A stretch of DNA of 64,000 bases. It comes from Scatophagus argus (taxonomy: Eukaryota; Chordata; Actinopteri; Scatophagidae). Each line of letters begins with the position of its first letter. Position 1 is the stretch's first letter. A model generated the notes under the pieces. That model was not told the DNA's origin. It saw nothing but the letters and a program-made list of their open reading frames with translations, and made no database searches. The translations under genes and the position numbers were made by a program. Of this stretch, positions 37,370 through 52,151 are shown in pieces. The stretch is taken from NCBI RefSeq assembly GCF_020382885.2, contig NC_058502.1, positions 3,636,001-3,700,000 on the forward strand, in the 5' to 3' direction.

Positions 37370-37770
37370 TTTGTTCCATAATGGAGGACCCAAAATGCAG
37401 ACATGAACATGAGGTGTAAAGTGAGCAAAGGGACCTTGGATGACTTAGTTTTAAAGAACAGAAGTGGACAAACTTAGAGATTGGAAGTGAAGGAATAAAA
37501 TAGTCTAAATAAAGAATAATCTAAATTAGAGATATCCTAGAATTCAAAATAAATTAAAAAAATGCGCAAAAGGAAACCAAAGAAAAGCAGCAAGAATGAT
37601 GCACTGAGACACAAGAATCACAGCACACACACAACAAAGTGAAACAGAGTGCAGAGTCAGCACAGGTTATATGCACAAAGGAGACGAGGCACAGGTGAAA
37701 CCAGTCAGGGCCTGGCAGCCAATCAACACCGGAGGGAAAACTGGCCAAGGAAATGTAAAGTCAAACAAGG
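37370..37770. mobile_element. probable dispersed repeat
   Basis: Purine-rich, with phrases such as GGACCCAAAATGCAGACAT near one end and CACAGGTGAAACCAGTCAGG near the other. This style is typical of a family of long non-autonomous elements in fishes. A block of similar style lies at about 40310-40670. No clear terminal repeats were identified. Confidence 0.35.
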
Positions 37771-38572
37771 CACAAAAGGAGCCTAAAATGATATAAAACT
37801 AAAATGATATGAAAGATAGACATGAAGGGCCTCATGTGTCGTGTAAACAGGCCCAATAAATCCCAAATGAATAAATACAGCACATTCACACAGCTTTAAA
37901 GCTTCCACACAGTCAGTCCTCCATAAAAAGAAACAGACAACAAAGTCATATAAATATCCTTCTGGAATCTGGAAAACACAGACCTTTAGAAACCAGGCAA
38001 TCAACTGATATCTGAAAAAAAAACTGGAGTGGACAAACCATTTGTATGGAGCTCTGAGTTTTACTCTGAGAGCCTGTTGAAGCCCTCATTATGGTTATGA
38101 AGGACAAACCCACTGCCACTTCGTTGACATTTATGCATTTTTTACTTTTCCAAAAGTACGTTTAAAAAAAATGAACCGACTGAATGAACATGTAGGGTCC
38201 CAGCACAGCTCAAATGCAGAGCTTTTCACAGTAAATACATACTCACCATGCCGAACTCCCAAATGACATTCAGACTTTTCACTCATCTGGTCAATAATGA
38301 TCCTCAGATTGTTATGATCCACTCAGTTTTAAAGTGTGACCCTGGAAGGTGAATAAGATTAGTATTTTAATGCTTTATTAGATCAGAGATAAAGTTGTAA
38401 AGATCACCAGGATTGTCTGTATGAGAGTATTTGCTAGTGAAAAACACTCAGTGAGAAGTAGAGAAATATTTTTCAGATTGCTCCACATTTGTTTGCATAT
38501 CATTAGGCTGCTTTTTTCAGCTGTAGGACGTGTGGGTGCTTTCTCTGTATAAGTAAACGGTATGTGAATCTC

Positions 38573-38573
<1 letters not shown>

Positions 38574-38619
<46 letters not shown>
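38574..38619. repeat. (GT)n microsatellite
   Basis: About 22 uninterrupted GT units. Confidence 0.95.
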
Positions 38620-38620
<1 letters not shown>

Positions 38621-39301
38621 CACTTCGTCTCTCCTCTCTCTTTTCTTGGTCTGTCAACACAACAGACTTCATGTATTTATTGGGCACCACAGTCAGAAAT
38701 GTTTCTTTATGTTCTGTATTAGAAATGTGCTTTAATATTTTTCTTCTGTAGAGAAGAAGGAATAAAAATGAACTCTTACATGGATCTGAGTAACTGGAGA
38801 CACACACACACACACACACATTCATCATTCAGGGCTGAGTTCCAACACCTGTTGGCTCATTGTGCTGTGTGCAGCTCCTCTCTTGCACATATCTTCGAGC
38901 ATATTGTCCGTATTCTGATTATTTGTCACCACATCACAGGAACCTTTGCTAAATTTAACGTATATTAGAACACCGACAGCTTGATAAAACTGCAGTGTTG
39001 ACCTCCTCAGGCTGACTCTGAGACTGTTACATTTACATGCAGCAAAATGTTTGCTTCTTTGGATTTTGTTGCACTAGTCTGGACTCTTGTTTAACTTCAG
39101 GATCATAAGAACAAGCTTATCTGATGGAGGCCATGAAAGAAGTCGCATTCTGAGATTTGTGAGAGTTGTTTTTCTCTGCTCTGTGCATTTCAGTGCTACA
39201 GAGTGAGTGATTTATTTTTGGAACCTGTTTTCCAAAAACTGACCTGGGTAGATTTTTAAGATAGTCTGAACTCGCAAAAGCTGAAATGCCAGTCAGTCCA
39301 G

Positions 39302-39375
39302 TATTTAAGTCAGACTGACAACAGAGGCACCATAAACAGCGACTTCTCTGACAGACTGCCGCTGCTGAGTTTAAG
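39302..39375 (+). promoter_or_regulatory. TATA-like box and non-coding first exon of small secreted-protein gene
   Basis: TATTTAAG at 39302-39309 resembles a TATA box. About 25-30 nt downstream a short exon could begin, ending at 39375 with aag|gtgagt, a consensus donor. The next acceptor is ctgtctcgcag before 39493, three bases upstream of an ATG. This compact arrangement is typical of genes for small secreted proteins. Confidence 0.5.
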
Positions 39376-39495
39376 GTGAGTCGTTGTTTAAAATCGCTTC
39401 TCAGGTCTTACTGACGGTGAAAAAGGATCATTAATTTTCTATCGCAGAACCAAAGGCAGAGGGTTACACTAAGCCTGAGTGCTGTCTCGCAGAAA

Positions 39496-41673
39496 ATGAA
39501 AGCTCAGATTGTGTTCCTGCTCGTTGCTCTTGTGGTCGGACTCAAAGCGGCGCCCGATGGTTCCCACGGAGACCTTGAAGGTGTGTGTGTACCTGTGAGT
39601 CTTATTGAGAAAAACACTGACACAAATCAACAACTTTCTCGATTTGTTGCTGACAGCATCTGCTCCACTCTCGCAGTTCTTCCAGATGACGTAGCCATAC
39701 CCGAAATTTTGAACGCCAGTTGGGTCGACTTGAACAAAGCCAACGAAAACTCAGAGAATGCAAAAGGTAAAAGGACATCACATTACGCCATTTTAATGCT
39801 ACTTTCTAACAAGCACACAAGTCCTTACCTCAGAAAAGTCCTTTCCAGCCCACTTGTGTATGTTTCTGCAAACGTTCGAACTTCATCGTCAGTTTTATGT
39901 TGTGTCTTAAAGTCTGGTTAAAATCATTTGGTTTGGCTTAAAATGTCTGTTTTTGTTGCCGCACACACACGACTGGAAAAAATACATATATAAATAACCT
40001 TTCGTTGGTTGAAGCGTTATCTACTACCCCCTTCTTCGCTGTAGAAAATTAAGTCTAAGTAATATGAAATGTTTTGTTGTCTGACAAGATATTTCTTGTC
40101 CAGACAGTTTTTATGTTACTTCACACATTAAGAATCAAACTGTGCGCATCGTTTGATCCAAGAACCAATCTGATAACCTTAAATAAACAGACAGGGAGTT
40201 TGCCATTAACTATAAGACATTTTAAAGCACTGTTACATTTATGATGTTGTCATACACCTTCCATTTTCATTATTGCCTGAAATCTATTTATTTCTCTCAG
40301 CAAGCCAGTCTCATTTCCAGTAGTAGCCTGATTCAGGACACTGCAGACACAATGAACAGTTGGACTTATTTACTGAAAGATAACAAAATCAGAACCACAG
40401 TAGGATGCAAACAGAGCAGATTACTCAACGAAGAAGTGAACTCAAACTAAAATACTTAAATACAGGCTGAACTAACAAGGGAATGAGGTGGAGGTGAAAA
40501 CAATGGGATCAGAGCAGGTCTAACGAGGCTGATGCAGGACAGGTGCGCATTAAGAACAGGTGCTGGAAGAGACAGACAGGCAGAGAGAGAGAGAGACAGA
40601 AGAGCACTGGGGAACACAGGAAAACACAAAGGAAAATACTCAAGGCACAAATGTGATCACGACTCACAGTAGCATTGGATGCAAAACTGCAGTCATTGTG
40701 AAATAAAACAACAGCAGGGCAGTATCACTAGATGCCACTGAACAGTACACACTGATTCATGGATAGTTAAGTGTTACTCGGATTATTGCTTGCAACTGTA
40801 TCACAGCAACAACAACATTACAAGGAACTGCTGGTTCGTTTTTAGAATATCCGTCTCAAACGCGTGTCTGCAAGTTGGCTTTCACATCACTGAAAGTAAT
40901 AAATGATTTTAAACAAAAAAGTAGGCCATATCAACTAAGCCACAACTGTAGTTTGAGCTAAAATGTCACATGCACAGGGTGGTCATTTATGAGTCATTTA
41001 AACTCTCAGAGAGGATGCGTCAACAACATGTGAAACGACAAGTCAAGCCAAAGACATTCACACGCACACCACATCTTCTCAGCATCTCCACAGCAGAGTT
41101 TGGGGTGACTAACTTGGGCTGACTTTTTTTGAAAGTGTGTTTTGGTTGTTCTGTTCCCTGGATGTTCATACTATTTGTAACGAAATGTTCCAAACTTCTT
41201 TGGCAGGAAAAGATGCCAGCTTGGGATCGTGAGGGGGAACATCTTTGAAAACCGACGGACACAAGCTTGGAGCCAAAAGATGTTGAATAAACACGGCAAT
41301 GAAATACGTGTGCTTATGTTGCACATTCTCATATTAAAGGGATAAAGAGTGTGAATCAGTTTTAAAATGGAATCCGAGCTGGCTTTATTAGGGGCTTATA
41401 TTAAAAAATGATGTTATTTAAGAATATTAATTTTCTTTGGTTATTAAGTCTGAGATTTTTCTCAGTTTATTGTATCCCTGTATAATAACATAATAGATGT
41501 TATGATATTATTTCATGCACACAATGGACTAACACTCCAAAAATGCAACTGTCGTGGCTGCATGTAGCATTATATTTCAAAGAAACCAATTATCCAACCT
41601 GAACATTTTACTAAAAAGTCATCAGAATGGAATTCTGAAAAAAAAAAAAATATATATATATATATATACATAC

Positions 41674-41704
<31 letters not shown>

Positions 41705-41940
41705 TCCCTTCGGGGATAAATAAATAAAGGAATTCTGATCAGCAGGAAGTGAAATGTCTTTTCAGTCTCTTATTACAATACTTTTCACGTCAAAGAAAAC
41801 AAATGTGTTTCTACAGAGAATGTAATTTACAGTGGAAAACATAAATACTGTGTTCAGTTTTCTGCTAGCTGTTTTTGGAGACTGATTTTACTTTGTTTCA
41901 CTTTATTGCCTCCACAGAAAAGTTGCCTGCAGGCACATGA
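39496..41940 (+). CDS. unrecognised small secreted protein (97 aa model)
   Basis: I do not recognise this protein. Model: coding 39496-39766 (90 codons plus one base, donor aaag|gtaaaa), then 41918-41940 after a strong acceptor (ttgcctccacag), giving a 97-residue product ending in KLPAGT and stop TGA. Visible features: a hydrophobic signal peptide of about 19 residues (core FLLVALVVGL, likely cleavage after Ala18 or Ala19), two cysteines in the mature part (31 and 56) that could form one disulfide, a probable helix around 45-62, an NAS glycosylation sequon at 73-75, and an Asn/Glu-rich end. Start support is good: the ATG follows the acceptor at once. The last exon is inferred. A weaker acceptor before 40303 would instead add a seven-residue tail, and unspliced readthrough stops at 39921. 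Neighbours give no functional hint. Confidence 0.45.
40310..40670. mobile_element. probable dispersed repeat in the intron
   Basis: Purine-rich block running from CAGGACACTGCAGACACAAT through GGTGGAGGTGAAAACAATGG to a GACAGACAGGCAGAGAGAG stretch. It is similar in style to the block at 37370-37770 and lies inside the intron of the small secreted-protein gene. No target-site duplication was recognised. Confidence 0.35.
41639..41735. repeat. (TA)n tract with retroelement-like tail
   Basis: A run of A and about 30 TA units, interrupted symmetrically by CATACA and TGTA, is followed at 41703-41730 by TTTCCCTTCGGGGATAAATA. That last phrase resembles the 3' tail of some fish non-LTR retrotransposons. 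No coding part is present. Confidence 0.5.
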
Positions 41941-42172
41941 AAAAACATGGAAAAAACATGTACAGACAAATTTTTTATATGTTTCTCTTTAATCATTTTA
42001 GAGCTCAGGAGACGTTTTTGGTATTTTATCACATTTTTAACGTTTACCAGTAACCCACTGATGAAATCAGTGCTGCATTGGATGGGATATATTAATATTA
42101 CTACTGCTTGTGAATGTAGATTCATAGAATTTCAATATCTGACGTATAAACTCCTCTTGGCCTTTAGCATGT

Positions 42173-42186
42173 CGCCCCCTAGTGGT
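42173..42186 (-). promoter_or_regulatory. CTCF-like motif upstream of TMEM41A
   Basis: On the minus strand the core reads CCACTAGGGGGCG, an excellent match to the vertebrate CTCF consensus. It lies about 480 bp before the TMEM41A start codon and next to the predicted end of the secreted-protein gene. Confidence 0.45.
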
Positions 42187-42305
42187 CCATTCGTGTAAAT
42201 ACCAACATATTCACAGTCTACACAAACAGCAGCTGAACTCTCCTAGAAATTAAATCAGCCAAACTAACCATATTTAATATCCCTCTTTGAGAGGCTAATA
42301 GTCGA

Positions 42306-42311
42306 AATAAA
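42306..42311 (+). terminator. candidate poly(A) signal of the small secreted-protein gene
   Basis: AATAAA lies 366 nt after the predicted stop at 41940 and before the TMEM41A promoter. It fits as a 3' end, but no strong downstream GT-rich element was seen. Confidence 0.3.
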
Positions 42312-42469
42312 TAGTTTTAGAAAAAGAAAAATATGAAGAGGAGCCGCAGTGAAACAGCAGCGCTTCGGGCCGTTATGTGATAGTGTGACACAAATGTCAA
42401 CAGAGTCTTTTCCCTGAAGAAAGTGGACGCTCGCTGGCTGCCATGTGATCCATCTGCCGAAGCCAGCCA

Positions 42470-42653
42470 GAAAGTCAGCCGTCATTTGCAGCCTGTTGCC
42501 CGGTAAGCGACACCCTTCTTCCTCCGTGCCGTCCAACTGAACCGCAACACGTCGCCTTTCTTTCCCTCGCCGTCTGCCGCGTCATTCCTCTTTAATTCAG
42601 TGTGAGTTTCCAGCGAAGTTTACCGGTGATCAGGCCCTTTCGGCGGGAGCAAC
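42470..42653 (+). promoter_or_regulatory. TMEM41A: CpG-rich TMEM41A promoter and 5' UTR
   Basis: CpG-rich DNA begins near 42470 and continues through the first coding exon. It contains CACGTC and several GC-rich stretches but no TATA box, as expected for a widely expressed gene. Confidence 0.5.
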
Positions 42654-47101
<4,448 letters not shown>

Positions 47102-47379
47102 TCCTGGGATAAAAGAGGACTCATCGGGTTTGGTTTGACTCCCAACACGACATGGTGACAGAAGAACCGAGATGGAAAAAAAAAAACTCTTCACTGACCC
47201 TCTGTGCTCTTCAGCCTCGTGATTTCTGGAAGGTCACGCCAAAGGCTCATCATACTCAGAGTGTGATGTGTTCAGAAAGTTTGGAAATGTCTTCGGGTCT
47301 CGTTACACCTTTAAGACTACAGCGTTTCAAAGATCTCTCAGTGCTAATAGTTAGAAATTAGAAACCCAATAGAAATATT

Positions 47380-47436
47380 TGGGTTTACAAAACAAATTGG
47401 GTTTACAAAACAACCTCAACTTAAAAGTTGAGGTTG
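47380..47436 (+). repeat. tandem duplication followed by 12-bp hairpin in TMEM41A 3' UTR
   Basis: TGGGTTTACAAAACAA occurs at 47380-47395 and 47398-47413. It is followed immediately by a perfect inverted repeat with arms 47411-47422 and 47425-47436 and a 2-nt loop. It lies about 280 nt after the TMEM41A stop codon, so it would be transcribed. Confidence 0.85.
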
Positions 47437-48777
47437 AAACAGCAGCTTTCAAATGAACTTTATCACCACGATTTTAAAAATTGCCTTTTAATGTTTCTTC
47501 AGTTTCCAACCAGGGCCAACCACAGGCTCCCTGTTTTGCAATAAGTTATTAGTGGTTTGTTGTGTGTTGTGATGTTGTTCTGCTTTTCCTACCCCGTAAC
47601 TGCAGTTGTGCCACCGTGCCGAGTTATCACTAGAGCTTGAAAAGTAATTTGCTCTAATTTGCTAGAGCTGCACAGGAAGCTCAACTTGACCCTGCTGTGG
47701 AGAAATCTGTTCCAGATGTCCTCACAAGCTGTCGCCGTTTGCTGTCATCGTTGATTTTACAGTCTGCTGTGCATTGGGAAATCAGACAGTGATGTTGATT
47801 TCTTCTACTACTCAGTGACTCAGTGTGCAGCCACTTTGGTTCCAGCAGGAGTTGCATGGAAAAAAAAATGTTTGAGCACATTTGGACTTTGAATCGTCTC
47901 AAGGTTGAACGCGTCTGTCTGTTCCTGAAGCGCTTACATGCGTCTTCAGACGAGTTTTACAGCAACTCTGAGCAGATCAGATGTGATTCTCTCATGATGG
48001 TCTCAGCTAAGGTGAAGACAAAATGATTTTTAACACCAACATTCTGTAACTTTGGTGCTTTTTCTGAACTCATTCACTTGTGTTGTGGAGTTGGCAGCTC
48101 GCTAAAATGCACCCTGCAAGCACATTTTCCAAATAATTCTCACCAGCTAACCTTTGCCGAGCCGGCACACATAACATCTGGAGTTACACACATTCTCACC
48201 TTGTTGCTGCCGAGCACAATAACAGTCTTTTACTGTGACAAATGTTTACTTGCTCAAGAGCACCTTGACATCACCTAAGGCAGAAGTTTTACCGGCTCCC
48301 CTCTTCATGAAACGCAGAGTTCTACGATGTAATCAGAAGCAGATCACTCGTGTACACTCTGTAGTTGTTAAGCCACTGGACGTTAGCACAGATTGAGGTT
48401 TGATCTTCTCATCCAACACAAGAAGAACACAGCCTTCCTGCTGCTCAGTTTCACTCTTTAACAGAATTTAACCTGGAAACAGTCATGAGGGGCTCTGGCA
48501 TCTTGTGTTGTTGTGAATACGAGACCTTTAACTTAGTGTGGTGTTGCACTTTATGCCTGCTGCTGTCAGGGTAAGATAATCGTCTGTTGATTGACTGATA
48601 TACTGTTTAACTATAGGGAAATGTTTGGTTTATTTTTTTAATCAATATTTTGAACAGTCTTAAATCAGAAGCAACTTACAAGTGTGCTTGAAATTCAGCC
48701 GTGACTGTAGCACAGAATGGCACAGTCTACAACTTAAGTCATTGCTTTTTACTGTATGTTTTAGAGGTATTTCGTGT

Positions 48778-49103
48778 TAAAAAGACAGTTCACCCTAAAA
48801 TCAAACGTATTTCCTGTAGTGCTGTTTAGCCATTGAGCTTGTTTTGGTGTGAGCTGCAGAGCTTTGGCAATATCAGCCATAGAGATGTCTGCCTTCTCTT
48901 GAATATAACAGAACCAGATGGCGCTTCACTTGTGGTGCTAAAAGAGCCCAAAAAATACATTTAATATACAACTCAACAGCAATGTCTCCTTCCAGAAACC
49001 ATGACCCAGTTACTCAAGATAATCCACAGACCTTGTTGTGAGCAGCTTCATGTAGGAATTATTTGACAGTGTATTTATGATTTTGGGGTGAATTGTCCCT
49101 TTA
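48778..49103. mobile_element. internally deleted MITE (non-autonomous DNA transposon)
   Basis: The ends form an imperfect terminal inverted repeat: GACAGTTCACCCTAAAATCA on the left against GACAATTCACCCCAAAATCA read inward from the right (18 of 20 match), flanked by TTA/TAG. The interior (TGTGAGCTGCAGAG, ATAGAGATGTCTGCC, GATAATCCACAGACCTTG) matches one half of a high-copy percomorph element I know by sight. This copy lacks most of the other half and cannot move by itself, because it encodes nothing. Confidence 0.75.
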
Positions 49104-51449
49104 GTGTCAAAAGCTTTTGTAAAATGTATATGTAGCATTTTGGATATCAGCTCTTATATTGTCGTCTGACAGTGTAGGGAAGTTCAGGAAACGTCGGCAT
49201 TTCCACTGTTGAGTTCTGGGAATGTAAAAAAGACCCAAAGTGCCAAATATCCTGTTCACTTCCCCGCAGCGAAATAAAATAAATCCAAGAGGTTTTCTTT
49301 TTGTCAGCACGGTGCAGCTCTAAGCAGATCTCATGAACACAGAGGCAATTTTTTTGTTGTTAATGTTGCTTAAAGTTTTAAAGGGTCTCAGGATGAGAGA
49401 TTTAAAGAGATTTTAAGAATCTTTAAAAATCAATTCTGCTGCTTTTTTTGTGCAAGGTATATAAATGAAATATGATATGTAGCTGTTGCCGTTTCCAGGG
49501 TCGAGTTTTGAATTCTAATCACAATCAGTAGTTTGTGTCGTGACAAAGTGAAACTACGTGGGTAGTTTTGCGTAGTTTTATTTGTGCATTTCTTACGGTC
49601 ACACAGTCATGGACCCTGATTGGTTTACAGCAACACACTTAAAACAAAACATCCACAGTTAGACCTCACGTTAAAATCTCTACTCTCTCAGTGCTCTCCA
49701 ACTCTTTCCCACACATCACACAGAAGCTCAAAGACATTTTGTTCATGCAAATAAACATAAACACAAACACACACACGAACACACACACCCCTTCACATTC
49801 ACAGGCAGGCACTCATTTTAACAACTCGGTAAACATGAGCACCTGGCGCAAATCGCATGAACCTAAATGTTGTGTCAGTTGGCAGAAGACATGCAGATTG
49901 ATGTATATGCCCACAGATTCTGGGAGGATTGTGGTGAAGAAAGGGGATCCACAAGAACATCCTGTCTTTGGACATGATTCTTCAGGGGGAAAGGTCAGGG
50001 GGTCGACTTTGCCATCCTCAGGTTTCACTGCTAAATCTCAAATCGCAGCATCAGTCTGACATTAGCGTGGTCTTTGTCTCAGCTCATATGTACATATATC
50101 ACCATCCAGACGCCTTCTGCAGCCCTGCCAACACACTGTAAACTTCTTGGTCACAATATCACCAATCAGCAGCAACTGAACAGGTGAAAGATTAGTTGTA
50201 GTGTAGTTACTGGGAGCCGAACGATCTGTAAACATCATCCAAGTCAGCTTTGCATACAATATAAGCTAGTTTAGGCCTGCAATTGTGAGTATAAATCTTA
50301 TCAAAGTTGTCATCTAACTACAATATTCTGAGTGCTTGAGGGTTTAAGAAAATCATTTTTGGGACCAGGCAACCAAAAAAGTAGCAAAGATGGCTCAATG
50401 TTCAGCCCGGGCTCAAAATGCATTGCATTCAGTGACGTGACCACAATTCATCCCCAAAAAATGTTCCACATCGACAGCAGCAACACAATTACACAATGCA
50501 AAGATAACAAACCCCCGCTGCAGCATCATCACGAGACAAATATCCAGTGTGTTGCATAATTTCAAAAAGAGAAAGATGTTGTGATTCCGTCAGTGCAAAA
50601 GGTTCAGTGCTAAGCAGAAGTCTGTGCTGCTCAGAGTCATGCGAAGACCAGAGTGGCTAAAAGACACAGCGTGCAAAATACCAAATACTGAAATAACAGG
50701 CAAATTCTTTCATCTGAAAGAAAACGTGCCGACATAAAACAGAACGAGCAGGTGGAAACATCACTGGCTTTCAGTGAGCAGTCCTGCAGCTCATTGGCTA
50801 AGAGCAAAAAGTATCAGTTTACTGGTCCAGTCACTTGCACGCACATAAATAATACAATATCTGAGGACTACAGGCAAATGAATGGCAACTTGTCCTGAAA
50901 ACAAAGCTTATTTGTCTTTCACACAATGAAAATGTGAGTTCACTGGCTCACAGAAATCCATAAGATGAAAAATCACTTTTCTGACATCTGAAGGTGACCC
51001 TGAAGTGACAATCAAAGCCAACTCAGTTAAGAGCGGTGAAAATATTTTAACCAAAGGTCTTTAACAAAAAGGAATGAGGAAGACTTCCAGCAGGGAGCGC
51101 TTGTTTCCGCTTCTTTCTCCTCAACCCCAGTCATCACTTTTCTTTAGCTCTCATATCACCTGTAAATTTCTCACGGATGTTCTTAATGAAGCCTCTTAGT
51201 CGCATGAGCCAAATATTTTCAAATCTTCTTGAGGTCTAACAGGCAGCAACCACCACAAACAGCCTAAGAAACCTGTAGCAAACACCTTCAGATACAACAC
51301 TTATCTTAATATCAATCTGGAACAAATCTGTCTAAACTGCCACACATATACTACAAGAGGTTAAACTAGCAATGGAGAAGTTAGATTCTCCTCAGTGGCT
51401 TTTTGTAGGATATGTTTCATTTACTTCAATACAATTCGCTTTTCCAGAG

Positions 51450-51463
51450 CTGCCATCTAGTGG
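51450..51463 (-). promoter_or_regulatory. CTCF-like motif near the GPR155 3' end
   Basis: On the minus strand it reads CCACTAGATGGCAG, matching the CTCF core. It is 154 bp beyond the GPR155 stop codon, in the convergent intergenic space. Confidence 0.4.
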
Positions 51464-51616
51464 TCATTAGAAAAACTGCACCATAAGGCACTTCTGCTTG
51501 TTCTTTGGCAATCATCCATGGTGACTGCCGCTTGGTACCTTCTCCTATTCTGTCTCATTTCTCTCCCCTCCTCCTCCCTACCGTCCTCCTGCCGCCTCCT
51601 TTCTCCTCATTTTCTC

Positions 51617-52151
51617 TCACATGTTCTGGGAGCATCCGTCCCCCCTCCCTCTCTCTCTCACCTGCGTGAAGTGGTACAGCAGGGTGGGTTCATCCCTGAA
51701 GCTGTGCCAACCTGTCAGGTGACCTAACACTCCCCCCAACTGAAGTCGAACGGCATACAGTTGGGCCTCGGCTCGTCCAGGGCACAAGCCCCGCTCCACA
51801 AGCCAGTCCACCAAGTCACTACCCCGAAACACACTCTCTAAATGGGGATGGGGAAGTTGGCGGGGGGGGCTTGAAGCATGCTGGTGTCGGTGATGAGCTT
51901 CGTTGGACTGGAGCTGGGAAACCTGCTCCTCTTGGATATCAGAGTTGGAAATATGAGCTTGGTGTTCATTCTCAGACTCAAGACGGGGTCGGGACTGAAG
52001 CGAATACTGGCCACAGGATTCATCTAGATTGTGAGTTTGGTGCACCTCGAGGTTTAGTTGCTCCTGAGGATGTGCATCAGGGTGTAGGTGTTGGGGCTGG
52101 TGGGAGGGGAAATGTCTCAAAGCCTCCTCCTCCTCCTGTTCTCCTCCGAAC
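51617..52151 (-). CDS. GPR155: GPR155 last exon: polar segment plus DEP core
   Basis: In the preferred model, acceptor ataatgacag precedes 52151 and joins exon 53156-53019 in phase, restoring the family RR pair. The first roughly 106 residues are rich in Glu, Gln and His, open without a stop, then lead into SVFRGSDLVDWL and FRDEPTLLYHF, the DEP core. Alternative model: start at 51833 after tttagagag, which follows a C-rich pyrimidine tract at about 51840-51870; this gives an 837-aa protein and a shortened DEP hairpin. RNA evidence is needed to choose. Confidence 0.65.

Larger units (their letters stand above)
34729..39300 (+). other. BEAN1 3' flank and intergenic DNA
   Basis: It presumably begins with BEAN1 3' UTR, whose end I cannot place. 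Contents: an interstitial telomere-like repeat at 35919, a repeat-like block at about 37370-37770, and GT/CA microsatellites at 38574-38619 and 38800-38820. No gene recognised. Confidence 0.6.
47102..51616 (+). other. TMEM41A 3' flank and intergenic DNA to the GPR155 end
   Basis: It starts with TMEM41A 3' UTR, whose end is unclear; AATAAA motifs occur near 49272-49285. Contents: a tandem duplication plus hairpin (47380-47436), a MITE copy (48778-49103) and a CTCF-like motif at 51450-51463. TMEM41A (+) and GPR155 (-) are convergent here. No further gene recognised. Confidence 0.6.

Noticed and set aside
40303-40330. Alternative final exon of the small secreted-protein gene
   Set aside because: The acceptor is good and in phase, but it gives only a seven-residue tail and lies next to a repeat block; the acceptor before 41918 followed by AATAAA was preferred, without certainty.
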